NCBI RefSeq assembly: GCF_000188155.2
Contig: NZ_KE124774.1
Location: 99,501-163,500 of the forward strand
DNA from: Methylocystis sp. ATCC 49242
Lineage (GTDB): Bacteria > Pseudomonadota > Alphaproteobacteria > Rhizobiales > Beijerinckiaceae
DNA: 64,000 nt
Reading direction: 5' to 3'
Positions 1-7,599 of this stretch are shown in pieces; position 1 is the stretch's first letter; the number at the start of each line of letters is the position of its first letter. A model generated the notes under the pieces. The model saw nothing but the letters and a program-made list of their open reading frames with translations, did not search any database and was not told where the DNA came from. Both the position numbers and the translations under genes were made by a program.

Positions 1-209
1 ACGGGCTGGAAGAGGAACTGCATCAGCGCCCAGGAGAAGCCGAAGACGCCGGTGACCGTCGCCGCCGAGCGCAAGTCGCCGCCCTCGAACTCGGCGATGA
101 GCTTCGGCAGGACGGGGATCATCACGCCGAGCGCCAGCATGTCCAGCGCAACGGTGATGAGGATGAAGACGAACGCCGCTTCGCGCGGGCGCTTCGGCGC
201 AAAGTTCAT
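1..209 (-). CDS. MFS efflux transporter, N-terminal part (cut by window edge)
   Basis: Only the first 69 codons are inside the window; the gene runs off its left edge. The visible protein starts MNFAPKRPREAAF and continues into a hydrophobic segment with the pattern VALDMLALGVMIPVLPKL, followed by a GVFGFSWALMQFLFQP segment. This is the first two transmembrane helices of TetA/multidrug-type major facilitator proteins, where the helix-1 Asp and the 'G-hM-IPVLP' pattern are typical. It would sit in the inner membrane and export a small molecule by proton antiport. The substrate cannot be told from this fragment. It is divergent from the porin gene, sharing the 297-bp intergenic region that carries a Pho box closer to the porin. 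Confidence 0.75.
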   Translation of the reverse strand, partial: MNFAPKRPREAAFVFILITVALDMLALGVMIPVLPKLIAEFEGGDLRSAATVTGVFGFSWALMQFLFQP

Positions 210-440
210 ATGTCTGCCTTCCGACGAATGGTGGAGCTTTCCGAGTAACAGGGAACCCGCGCGGCCGGCAAGCGGAGGCGGAATTACAATCGGAGATCGC
301 CTTTGTTTATGCATATCGGGCGCGAAAAACATGATTTCTGTTGCTGAAATGCCACCCGAATCAGAGGTATAGAAGAGAAACTGTGTCCTTGGCGCCACAT
401 GCGCCGCCGATCGGCAGTCATAATCTATCCGAGGCAAAAA

Positions 441-458
441 CTGTCACGCGTCTGTCAT
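441..458 (+). promoter_or_regulatory. Pho box (PhoB operator) upstream of the porin
   Basis: Two 7-bp direct repeats, CTGTCAC (441-447) and CTGTCAT (452-458), are separated by exactly 4 bp. This is the architecture of a PhoB binding site, with an 11-bp period and the CTGTCAT half-site. It lies 48 bp before the porin ATG, where PhoB-activated promoters normally replace the -35 element. The downstream gene is an OprO/OprP-type porin, so function and operator agree. The rest of the 210-506 intergenic region shows no other clear feature. Confidence 0.8.
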
Positions 459-506
459 CCAGCGTCTGTTTCTCTCGCTCCCGAGGTTTAACGGAGTCAA
501 AAAAAC

Positions 507-2180
507 ATGAGGCTTGGAGTTGCACATTTCGCGCTCGCTATCGGGGCGTTTGGGCTGTTCTCGGCGACTGCGGCGACCCCCGCCGCCGCTGACACCGCCT
601 CTGAAATCCGTGCGCTGAAGGCGCGCCTGTTGAAGCTGGAAGCCGAGGAAGCGCGCGCGAGGCGGGAGGCGAAGGCGCAGGAGAAGGCCGCTGCGGCGGC
701 AGCGGTCGCCCAGGCGACGCGCGGCCGTTATTCGGGCGGTTCGGCGCCGGACCCGACCCAATCGCTGCAGCACTGGTACGACCGCCTCAGCCTTCGCGGC
801 TATTCGCAGATGCGATACAACGACATTCTGAGCGGCGGGCCGTTTTACAACGACATCTCCACGCCCGGCGACAAGTCGGTCGGCCCGCGCCAGAATTTCT
901 TCATCCGCCGCGCCCGCATCATCCTGAGCGGCGACGTCTCCGAGCATCTCTACCTCTATTTCCAGAACGACTTCGCGAGCTCGCCGTCGGGCACTTTCTC
1001 GAACTCTCCGACCTTCAATCCTCCCGGCAACTTTGCCGCGCAGCAGGTCTATTATTATTACAATCAGCCGTTCGGTCTCTTCGCCTATCCGGGCTGGAAC
1101 CAGCAGGGCAACTACAGCTCCGCGCCGGGCAATTTCGGTCAGATCCGCGACCTTTATGCGGACATCTATTTTGACAAGGACAAGGAATTCCGCGTCCGCG
1201 CCGGCCAGTCGAAGATCCCCTACGGCTTCGAAAACATGCAGTCGTCGCAGAACCGCCTCGCGCTCGACCGCGCCGACGCAATCAACAGCTGCTGCAAGGA
1301 CGAGCGCGACCTCGGTCTGTTCTTCTACTACACGCCCAAGGAAATGCGTCATCTCTTCCGGGATCTCGTGAAGAACAACCTGAAGGGCTCCGGCGACTAC
1401 GGCATGGTTGGCTTCGGCGTCTACAACGGTCAGGGCGCAAATCGCATCGAGCTCAACAAAAACACCCATCTCGTCGCGCGCTTCACTTATCCTTACGTCT
1501 TCGAAAACGGCCAGATCGTCGAAGCCAGCGTTCAGGGCTACACCGGCAAATTCGTGCCCTATACGACCGGCATCCGTCCGTCTCTCGGCATGGGAACGAA
1601 CTGGGCAGGCTTTATCCCGAGCGGTTCGCCCCTCGCGGACATCGGTTCGGGCTTTACGCCCTATGTCGATGGTTCGGGCTGGAATAATCTCGGCAATTAC
1701 AACCTCAGCTCCTGGGGAGCGAGGAACGGCTGGGGGCCCGTCGTCGCGAACGGCGGCACCGGCATTCAGGACTCTCGCGTCGCCGTCACCGGTGTGATCT
1801 ATCCGCAGCCGTTCGGCATCAGGGCGGAATGGAACTGGGGCGTCGGGCCGCAGCTGAACGAAACCCAGACCGCGATCACGAAGCGGACGCTCAACGGCGG
1901 CTATGTCGAAGCCACCTACAAATATGAGGACAAGGAGTTCGGGACGGGCACCTGGTTCCCCTTCGTGAAGTGGCAATATTATAATGGCGGCGCCAAGTTC
2001 GAGAACAATGCTCCGCTGATGCGAGTCAATGAATGGGACGTCGGCGTCGAATATCAGCCCCTGCCGGAGCTCGAGTTCACGGCGATCTACTCCCATATGG
2101 ATCGCACGAACGTCCAAGCTGCGCCTTACCGTCAGTTCCAGGCGGACCTGATGCGTATGCAGCTTCAGTGGAACTACTGA
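507..2180 (+). CDS. Phosphate-selective porin (OprO/OprP family)
   Basis: This is a 557-residue outer-membrane protein. Residues 1-28 form a signal peptide ending in an AAADT region. A short Ala/Arg/Glu-rich coiled coil (about 30-66) follows and resembles the periplasmic trimer stalk seen in many alphaproteobacterial porins. The remainder is a beta-barrel rich in alternating aromatic strands (SLRGYSQMRYND, NFFIRRARIILSGD, RVRAGQSKIPYGFENMQS), the pattern of the phosphate-selective porin O/P family, and ends on an aromatic C-terminus (QLQWNY). It should form trimeric anion channels that admit phosphate or polyphosphate. A Pho box lies 48 bp upstream, so induction by phosphate starvation is likely. 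The start has GGAG 8 nt upstream. Confidence 0.85.
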   Translation: MRLGVAHFALAIGAFGLFSATAATPAAADTASEIRALKARLLKLEAEEARARREAKAQEKAAAAAAVAQATRGRYSGGSAPDPTQSLQHWYDRLSLRGYSQMRYNDILSGGPFYNDISTPGDKSVGPRQNFFIRRARIILSGDVSEHLYLYFQNDFASSPSGTFSNSPTFNPPGNFAAQQVYYYYNQPFGLFAYPGWNQQGNYSSAPGNFGQIRDLYADIYFDKDKEFRVRAGQSKIPYGFENMQSSQNRLALDRADAINSCCKDERDLGLFFYYTPKEMRHLFRDLVKNNLKGSGDYGMVGFGVYNGQGANRIELNKNTHLVARFTYPYVFENGQIVEASVQGYTGKFVPYTTGIRPSLGMGTNWAGFIPSGSPLADIGSGFTPYVDGSGWNNLGNYNLSSWGARNGWGPVVANGGTGIQDSRVAVTGVIYPQPFGIRAEWNWGVGPQLNETQTAITKRTLNGGYVEATYKYEDKEFGTGTWFPFVKWQYYNGGAKFENNAPLMRVNEWDVGVEYQPLPELEFTAIYSHMDRTNVQAAPYRQFQADLMRMQLQWNY

Positions 2181-2209
2181 TCGGCTGCGCCGCATCCGCG
2201 TGAACCATG

Positions 2210-2246
2210 GCGCTCCCGGCCCGGCCGGGGGCGCTCTCTTCGTTTT
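2210..2246 (+). terminator. Rho-independent terminator after the porin
   Basis: A GC-rich hairpin (arm starting GCGCTCCCGG at 2210, partner ending at 2234, with one G-T pair) is followed by a T-rich tail, TCTCTTCGTTTT. It lies 30 nt after the porin stop codon and just before the Sel1 gene, separating the two transcripts. Confidence 0.7.
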
Positions 2247-2261
2247 GTAAAGGCTGTGACA

Positions 2262-2975
2262 ATGAAGCTCATCCAGACGCTGACGCTCTTTTTCGCGCTC
2301 GGTTGCGCAATCGGCATGGCGCAGGCGGATGACTATGACGATGCAACCGCGGCCGCGCGGCGTGGCGACCACGCGGCCGCGCTGAAATTGCTGAAGCCGC
2401 TTGCGGAAAAGGGGAACGCCAGGGCGCAAGCGGAGCTCGGCGCGATCTACATGGCGGGAAAGGGCGTGCCGACCGATCCGAAGGAGGCCGTGAAATGGAC
2501 GCGCCTCGCGGCTGAGCAGGGGGTCGCCTCGGCGCAATTCAATCTCGGCGCGATGTATCTCGACGGACAGTTCGTAGCGCAGGACTACAAGGAAGCCATG
2601 AAATGGACCCTGAAAGCGGCGAGTCAGGGACTGGCGGCGGCGCAGCTGAACATTGCGAGCATGTATTACGACGGCAATGGCGTCGCGCAGGATTACAAGG
2701 AGGCCGTGAAATGGCTTCGTCTCGCGGCGGCGCAGGGCGACGCGGACGCGCAACTTAACCTCGGAACGATGTATGTCGCCGGGCAGGGCGTCGATAAGGA
2801 TCTCCTGCGAGGCCATATGTGGACGCGTCTTGCGACGGAGTCTCCGTCCATGAGCGAGAGCGACCGGAAAACGATCCGCGAGATGTCGTCGAAGACGCTG
2901 ACGCCGGAAGAGATCGTCAAGGCGGAGGCGATGGCGAAGAAATGCAGGGAGTCCGCTTTCAAGGACTGCGATTGA
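2262..2975 (+). CDS. Exported Sel1-repeat (TPR-like) protein
   Basis: The 237-residue protein has a signal peptide (MKLIQTLTLFFALGCAIGMAQA) followed by four to five consecutive Sel1-like repeats between about residues 35 and 190. Each repeat has the pattern A-Q-x-x-L-G-x-h-Y-x-x-G-x-G-V-x-x-D-x-x-E-A-x-K-W. The last repeat is the degenerate GHMWTRLA type. Sel1 repeats are alpha-helical protein-interaction scaffolds, so this is probably a periplasmic adaptor; no enzymatic motif is visible. The ATG at 2262 is chosen over a GTG at 2256 because it begins the signal peptide. The ribosome binding site is weak. Its mRNA ends at the hairpin at 3038-3060. Confidence 0.75.
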   Translation: MKLIQTLTLFFALGCAIGMAQADDYDDATAAARRGDHAAALKLLKPLAEKGNARAQAELGAIYMAGKGVPTDPKEAVKWTRLAAEQGVASAQFNLGAMYLDGQFVAQDYKEAMKWTLKAASQGLAAAQLNIASMYYDGNGVAQDYKEAVKWLRLAAAQGDADAQLNLGTMYVAGQGVDKDLLRGHMWTRLATESPSMSESDRKTIREMSSKTLTPEEIVKAEAMAKKCRESAFKDCD

Positions 2976-3037
2976 CGATCGTTTCTATCTGCAACAGGTC
3001 GAAAAACTGCGTCGCCGATGCGCAATTCCTGTTCTTC

Positions 3038-3066
3038 GACCCACCCGACAAGGGTGGGTCTCTTGT
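3038..3066. terminator. Bidirectional terminator between convergent genes
   Basis: A perfect 9-bp stem (GACCCACCC 3038-3046 with GGGTGGGTC 3052-3060) and 5-nt loop is followed by TCTTGTT. It sits between the convergent Sel1 gene (+) and the secreted-protein gene (-) and can serve both. Confidence 0.7.
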
Positions 3067-3079
3067 TACTGATAGCGGG

Positions 3080-3670
3080 TCACTGACATTGGAAGCACCA
3101 GGTCACGAGCTGATCGATCGTACAGGTGTATTTCGTGCCGTTGCTACAGGTTTCGTTGAACTCCTGGACGCACACCGGCTGCGGTCCGGGCAGGCAGTAA
3201 TTGCGGACGTTCGACTGCGCGCAGCCGGGATCCTTGACGGCGCCGCCGACGATCTTGCTGCAACTGCCGGCCCCCGGTTGCGGGACGCTGGAGCAGCCAA
3301 GGGTGATCGTGATGTCTTCGCCCTTGAAGCACCAGTTGGTGAAGGTGGCGTCGAATTTGTTCGGCGTGGTCTCCGCGAAGAGATTTTCACTTACCGAAAA
3401 ACAATTGTTATTTTTATTGTAGTTGAACAAGGTCCCGGGATTGGCCAGGCCCCAGAAATAAGGGTGGTCTCCCGTGCAATAATAAGCCCATCCCTTGGTG
3501 TCCCAGCCGCCATAATGGACTGGCCCCATCTGTTGTTCCTGGCAATTCGGGACCATCGGGTTGCCCCAGTGATCGACAGGGCAGGCGCCGGCCGTCGCCT
3601 CGGTGGGACTGACGAGTAAAGCGACAAGGAGGATCCCGCAGGGCAGTGCCGTCGTGTCAATACGAACCAT
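3080..3670 (-). CDS. Secreted Cys-rich protein of unknown function, second of a related pair
   Basis: The 196-residue protein has an N-terminal signal peptide (LPCGILLVALLVSPTEATA) and about a dozen cysteines spread over the mature part, including CPVDHWG, NWCFKG, LGCSS, CSKIVG, NYCLPG, ETCSNG, YTCTID and WCFQCQ. This suggests a disulphide-bonded extracellular or periplasmic protein. I do not recognise a family. It shares the GWDT motif and a (V/I)T-x-x-LGCSS motif, in the same order, with the gene immediately upstream (3672-4184). The two are therefore diverged duplicates, probably co-transcribed, because this ATG follows the upstream stop by 1 nt. Confidence 0.6.
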   Translation of the reverse strand: MVRIDTTALPCGILLVALLVSPTEATAGACPVDHWGNPMVPNCQEQQMGPVHYGGWDTKGWAYYCTGDHPYFWGLANPGTLFNYNKNNNCFSVSENLFAETTPNKFDATFTNWCFKGEDITITLGCSSVPQPGAGSCSKIVGGAVKDPGCAQSNVRNYCLPGPQPVCVQEFNETCSNGTKYTCTIDQLVTWCFQCQ

Positions 3671-3671
3671 T

Positions 3672-4184
3672 TTACGGCCTCCCTAACTGGCCAGTTTTCG
3701 ACGGAAGGCCGCCGCGTTGCTCCATCATGCTGACAGGCGACACATTCCTCGACGAGCAGCCCAGAAAAACGGTTACGGCGCCAACCGCCGGCCCCTGGTT
3801 TTGCGCAGCAAAGAAAAGCCGTTCGTCGCTCGGTTGAGGAAAGTGATGGTATGGGGGATCGGCCTGAACTTTTTGCAGGGCCTGAATCTGTATGTGCTCG
3901 TGTTGCTCGGTATCCCAGCCGACAAGGTGCGGGGCGCGCGGCGGGCATTTGTAGTTCAGCAACTTCACCTGGCCGGCCGCAATTCTCTCCTGGCGCTGCG
4001 CCACGACCTGACAGGGCCGAACGCCGCATTCGTTTCCCAGACGCTTCAACACTCGCGTGGTATTGAAGAAGGCCGACTGGGCGTTCGATTCGATAGGGGC
4101 GCTCGCGAAGATCGCCGCCAGACCGAATGTAGCTATCGCGACTGAGAGAAGACGGGATGGCCGGTCGGTGATTCCTGCCTGCAT
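3672..4184 (-). CDS. Secreted protein of unknown function, first of a related pair
   Basis: The 170-residue protein starts at the ATG at 4184 (MQAGITDRPSRLLSV) with a GAGCGG-type ribosome site. The longer frame back to 4226 would start at TTG and precede the signal peptide, so it is rejected. Residues 1-36 form a signal peptide ending SNAQS. The mature part has few cysteines (NECGVRPCQ, NYKCPP, FLGCSS) and the motifs GWDT and VTVFLGCSS, shared with the downstream neighbour 3080-3670. No catalytic motif or known family is recognised. Its frame touches the next gene, so the two form a bicistronic unit. Confidence 0.55.
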   Translation of the reverse strand: MQAGITDRPSRLLSVAIATFGLAAIFASAPIESNAQSAFFNTTRVLKRLGNECGVRPCQVVAQRQERIAAGQVKLLNYKCPPRAPHLVGWDTEQHEHIQIQALQKVQADPPYHHFPQPSDERLFFAAQNQGPAVGAVTVFLGCSSRNVSPVSMMEQRGGLPSKTGQLGRP

Positions 4185-4728
4185 GGACCGCTCTTTCTGT
4201 TTTTTCTGCAGCAGGCTAACGCGCAACCTTTGGCGTTGGTTCCACGTAAAATGTTACCGGTGGGCGATCCCACCAGGCTTCTGCGCCGATCCGGCGTGTC
4301 GGGTGGAACTGCGCGACATTTGCCGCCGTCATCGACAGGAGGCGCCCCTTGGAAAGAGGCGCCCCTTGGAAAGAAGTCCCCAGTTGTCCAAGAAATTGAC
4401 GGAGGGTCGGGGGCGGGCTCCGCCCTGGCGGGTGACGACGCGTTTGCGCATGTTTGTCGGCAAGCGCGCCGTCGGCCCGGGACGCGTGTCAATTAAATTG
4501 ACCTTTGGGAACGCTTCCTGTATGCAACTCCCTGCTGCGCCGCAGCATGAGGCGCTCCAGCCGCGTAGATCGGACATCGCCCGCCACGGGTGATCCGACC
4601 AGCTGTCGAGCCTCCCTTATCGCACAATCGACGGCCCGATACGCGGGGCAAGTCTCCCATTTCTCCGTAACCGGTCCGTCCGCGCCAATTCCTGGCGACG
4701 GCGCGCGGTCACACATGAAAGACGCTAA
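4185..4728. other. Gene-poor intergenic stretch with a 17-bp tandem repeat
   Basis: No convincing gene lies here. The short frames have no family resemblance and shadow each other on opposite strands. The only structure seen is a perfect tandem duplication of GGCGCCCCTTGGAAAGA at 4341-4357 and 4358-4374. The stretch must hold promoters for the divergent genes on either side, but no clear -35/-10 pair was identified. Confidence 0.5.
4341..4374. repeat. Perfect 17-bp tandem repeat (two copies)
   Basis: GGCGCCCCTTGGAAAGA occurs twice head-to-tail with no spacer. Two copies only; probably a replication-slippage duplication in non-coding DNA. Confidence 0.85.
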
Positions 4729-6081
4729 GTGACAAAATTTTCCGATCTCGGTCTCGCCGAGATTCTTCTTCGCGCCCTCGATCGCGAAGGCTATGAAACG
4801 CCCACCTCCATTCAGGCTCAGGCCATTCCGTATCTGATGGAAGGCCGCGACCTTCTCGGCATTGCGCAGACCGGCACCGGCAAGACGGCGGCCTTCGCTC
4901 TCCCGATCCTCAACCGGCTCGCCGCCGACCGCCGCCGGCCCGCGCCCTTCACGGCGCGCACGCTGGTGCTGGCGCCGACCCGCGAACTTGCGGCGCAGAT
5001 CGCCGACAGCTTCCGGGCCTATGGCCAATTCATGCGCCCGAGCGTCGGCGTCATCGTCGGCGGCGTGTCGCACCGTCCGCAGATCGACATGCTGGCGCGC
5101 GGCCTCGACGTTCTGGTCGCGACGCCCGGCCGTCTGCTCGATCATATCGCCAGCGGCAAGCTGAAGCTCGCGGCGACTGAGGTTCTGGTCCTCGACGAAG
5201 CCGACCACATGCTGGACCTCGGCTTCATCGTGCCGATCCGCCAGATTGTCGCCAAGCTCCCCAAGAAGCGCCAGACGCTCCTCTTTTCCGCGACCATGCC
5301 GAAGGAGATCGCGGGGCTCGCGGAGGACATGCTTCAGAACCCGGCGCAGGTGTCAGTGACGCCGGTGGCGACGACGGCCGAGCGCGTGGCCCAGCATGTG
5401 TTCCTCGTCGACGGCGGCGCCAAGCGCGACATGCTGATTGAATTGATGAACGACGCCGACGTCTCCCGCGCCATCGTCTTCACCCGCACCAAGCGTGGCG
5501 CCGACCGCGTGGCGGAGCATCTCGACGCGGCGGGCGTTGGAGCCGAGGCGATCCACGGCAACAAGAGCCAGAGCCAGCGCATCCGCGCGCTCGACGCGTT
5601 CCGCAAGGGCCGCACACGCGTGCTGGTCGCCACCGACATCGCCGCGCGCGGCATCGACGTCGACGGCGTGACGCATGTCGTCAACTACGAACTGCCGGAG
5701 ACGCCGGAGGCCTATGTGCACCGTATCGGCCGAACGGCCCGCGCCGGGGCTTCGGGCCGCGCCATTTCGCTATGTGACAATGGCGAACGCCAGTTGCTCC
5801 GCCAGATCGAGAAGCTGACGCGCCAGACGCTCGCCTTCACCGATCGCCGCAGCGCCCATGCGCGCAATGACGACTCCACACCCGTGCGCCGCGGGCCGAG
5901 AGGCGGCGCGCCCAAGGGCAATGGCGGCGGGCGGAACGGGCAGAAGCATCCGCGCCGCGAGGGCCAGCCGCGCGACGGGCAGCGTCCTTCGGGGCAACGC
6001 CCGGCGGGTCCGGCCAGCGGCCAGAAGCGCCGCGCACATGGCGGCGGCAATCGCCCGCAGGGCGGCCGTCCGCAAGGATGA
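4729..6081 (+). CDS. DEAD-box RNA helicase (RhlE/DeaD type)
   Basis: The 450-residue ATP-dependent RNA helicase acts in ribosome assembly or mRNA turnover. All signature motifs are present in order: Q motif (TPTSIQAQAIP), Walker A AQTGTGKT, PTRELA, GG, TPGR, DEAD (with H following), SAT, then the C-terminal RecA domain with IVFTRTKRGAD, VATDIAARGID and HRIGRTARAG. Residues about 375-450 form a basic, disordered Gly/Arg/Gln-rich tail (RGPRGGAPKGNGGG, RPAGPASGQKRR) that typically binds RNA non-specifically. Translation starts at GTG 4729; an ATG 14 nt upstream opens only a five-codon frame that ends over this start. RhlE-like by architecture; subfamily not certain. Confidence 0.9.
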   Translation: MTKFSDLGLAEILLRALDREGYETPTSIQAQAIPYLMEGRDLLGIAQTGTGKTAAFALPILNRLAADRRRPAPFTARTLVLAPTRELAAQIADSFRAYGQFMRPSVGVIVGGVSHRPQIDMLARGLDVLVATPGRLLDHIASGKLKLAATEVLVLDEADHMLDLGFIVPIRQIVAKLPKKRQTLLFSATMPKEIAGLAEDMLQNPAQVSVTPVATTAERVAQHVFLVDGGAKRDMLIELMNDADVSRAIVFTRTKRGADRVAEHLDAAGVGAEAIHGNKSQSQRIRALDAFRKGRTRVLVATDIAARGIDVDGVTHVVNYELPETPEAYVHRIGRTARAGASGRAISLCDNGERQLLRQIEKLTRQTLAFTDRRSAHARNDDSTPVRRGPRGGAPKGNGGGRNGQKHPRREGQPRDGQRPSGQRPAGPASGQKRRAHGGGNRPQGGRPQG

Positions 6082-6120
6082 CGCTATATTCATGGCCGCG
6101 TCGATTCGTCGGGGGCGGCC

Positions 6121-7581
6121 ATGATTTATGATCTTCTCATTGTCGGCGGCGGAATCAACGGCTGCGCCATCGCGCGTGATGCGGCGGGGCGCGGCCTTTC
6201 CGTGCGGCTCGTCGAGCAGAACGATCTCGCGAGCGGCACGTCGTCCGCCTCCACGAAACTCATCCATGGCGGGCTGCGCTATCTGGAGCTCTATGAGTTT
6301 CGCCTCGTGCATGAGGCGCTGGCCGAGCGCGAATTGCTGCTCGCCGCCGCGCCGCACATCATCTGGCCGCTGAAATTCGTCCTGCCGCACGAGAAGGGCC
6401 TGCGCCCCGTCTGGATGCTGCGGCTCGGCCTCTTCCTTTACGACCATCTCGCGCGGCGCAAGCGCCTCGAGGGTTCGCATATGGTGTCGCTGAAGGGCAA
6501 TGCGCTCGGCGCGCCCTTGCGCGAGACCTATAATGTCGGTTTCACTTACGCCGATTGCTGGGTGGAGGACTCTCGTCTCGTCGTGCTCAATGCGCTCGAC
6601 GCGAAGGAGCGTGGCGCGACGATCACGGTGGGCGCGCGACTGACGCAGGCCGTGCGCCGTGACAACCTCTGGATTGCGACGCTCGCTGACGGCGAGGAGA
6701 TCTCAGCGCGCGCGCTGGTGAACGCCGCGGGGCCATGGGTCAGCCAGGTGATCGAGGAGGCGCTGCACGTTCGTTCGCGCAAGCATGTGCGGCTGGTGAA
6801 GGGCTCGCATCTCGTCACACGCCAGCTTTATGACGGCGAGCACGCCTATATTCTGCAAAATCCCGACGGGCGCATCGTCTTCGCCATTCCCTACGAGCGC
6901 GCGTTCACGCTGATCGGCACGACGGATGTCGTTCATGACGCCGCGCCCGGTGAGGTCGCAATCAGCGACGCCGAAACGGATTACCTGCTCGACTCCGTCA
7001 ATCATTTCCTGCGCGCGGCGGTCTCGCGCGGCGACATCGTCTGGAGCTACGCGGGCCTGCGGCCGCTATACGACGATGGCTCGCTGAAGGCGTCAGTTGT
7101 GACGCGCGATTACGCCTTCGATCTCGACGCGCCGGACGACGCCGCGCCGGCGTTGTCGATCTTCGGCGGAAAGATCACCACCGCGCGCCGGCTCGCCGAA
7201 CATGCGCTGGATGATTTGCGCGCCTACCTCCCCGCGCATGGCGAGCCATGGACGGCCGGCGCCGTCGTTCCCGGCGGCGACATGGAGTTCGACGCCTTCC
7301 TCGCCGGATTGAAGCGGGAGAAGCCGTTTCTCGAGAACGATGTCGCGCTGCGTCTCGCGCGCGCCTACGGGACGCGAGTTTATCGCTTCCTGAAGGATGC
7401 GGCGTCGATGGCCGATCTCGGACGCGATTTCGGCGGCGGGCTGACGGAGGCGGAAATTCGCTATCTCGTCGAAAACGAATGGGCGCGCACGGCAGACGAC
7501 GTCTTGTGGCGCCGCTCGAAATTGGGCTTGCACACGAGCGCCGCGCAACAAGAGTCGCTTCGGAAATTCATTCGAGCCTGA
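6121..7581 (+). CDS. glpD: Aerobic glycerol-3-phosphate dehydrogenase
   Basis: The 486-residue FAD enzyme oxidises sn-glycerol-3-phosphate to dihydroxyacetone phosphate at the inner membrane and passes electrons to ubiquinone. The N-terminus carries the dinucleotide-binding motif GGGINGCAIARDAAGRG and the family signature TSSASTKLIHGGLRYLE. The mid-region has the NAAGPW motif, and the substrate region has TTDVVHD, WSYAGLRPL and FGGKITTARRLAE. Length is normal for GlpD (about 500). It starts 40 nt after the helicase stop and converges with the acyl-CoA dehydrogenase gene. No glycerol uptake or kinase gene is nearby. Confidence 0.92.
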   Translation: MIYDLLIVGGGINGCAIARDAAGRGLSVRLVEQNDLASGTSSASTKLIHGGLRYLELYEFRLVHEALAERELLLAAAPHIIWPLKFVLPHEKGLRPVWMLRLGLFLYDHLARRKRLEGSHMVSLKGNALGAPLRETYNVGFTYADCWVEDSRLVVLNALDAKERGATITVGARLTQAVRRDNLWIATLADGEEISARALVNAAGPWVSQVIEEALHVRSRKHVRLVKGSHLVTRQLYDGEHAYILQNPDGRIVFAIPYERAFTLIGTTDVVHDAAPGEVAISDAETDYLLDSVNHFLRAAVSRGDIVWSYAGLRPLYDDGSLKASVVTRDYAFDLDAPDDAAPALSIFGGKITTARRLAEHALDDLRAYLPAHGEPWTAGAVVPGGDMEFDAFLAGLKREKPFLENDVALRLARAYGTRVYRFLKDAASMADLGRDFGGGLTEAEIRYLVENEWARTADDVLWRRSKLGLHTSAAQQESLRKFIRA

Positions 7582-7599
7582 AGGCACGCACGCGCTCCT

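Noticed and set aside
444-2816. Minus-strand 790-codon open frame antisense to the porin and Sel1 genes
   Set aside because: Arg/Val/Ala-rich shadow with no motif or signal; it lies opposite two well-supported genes and exists because of GC-rich codon bias.
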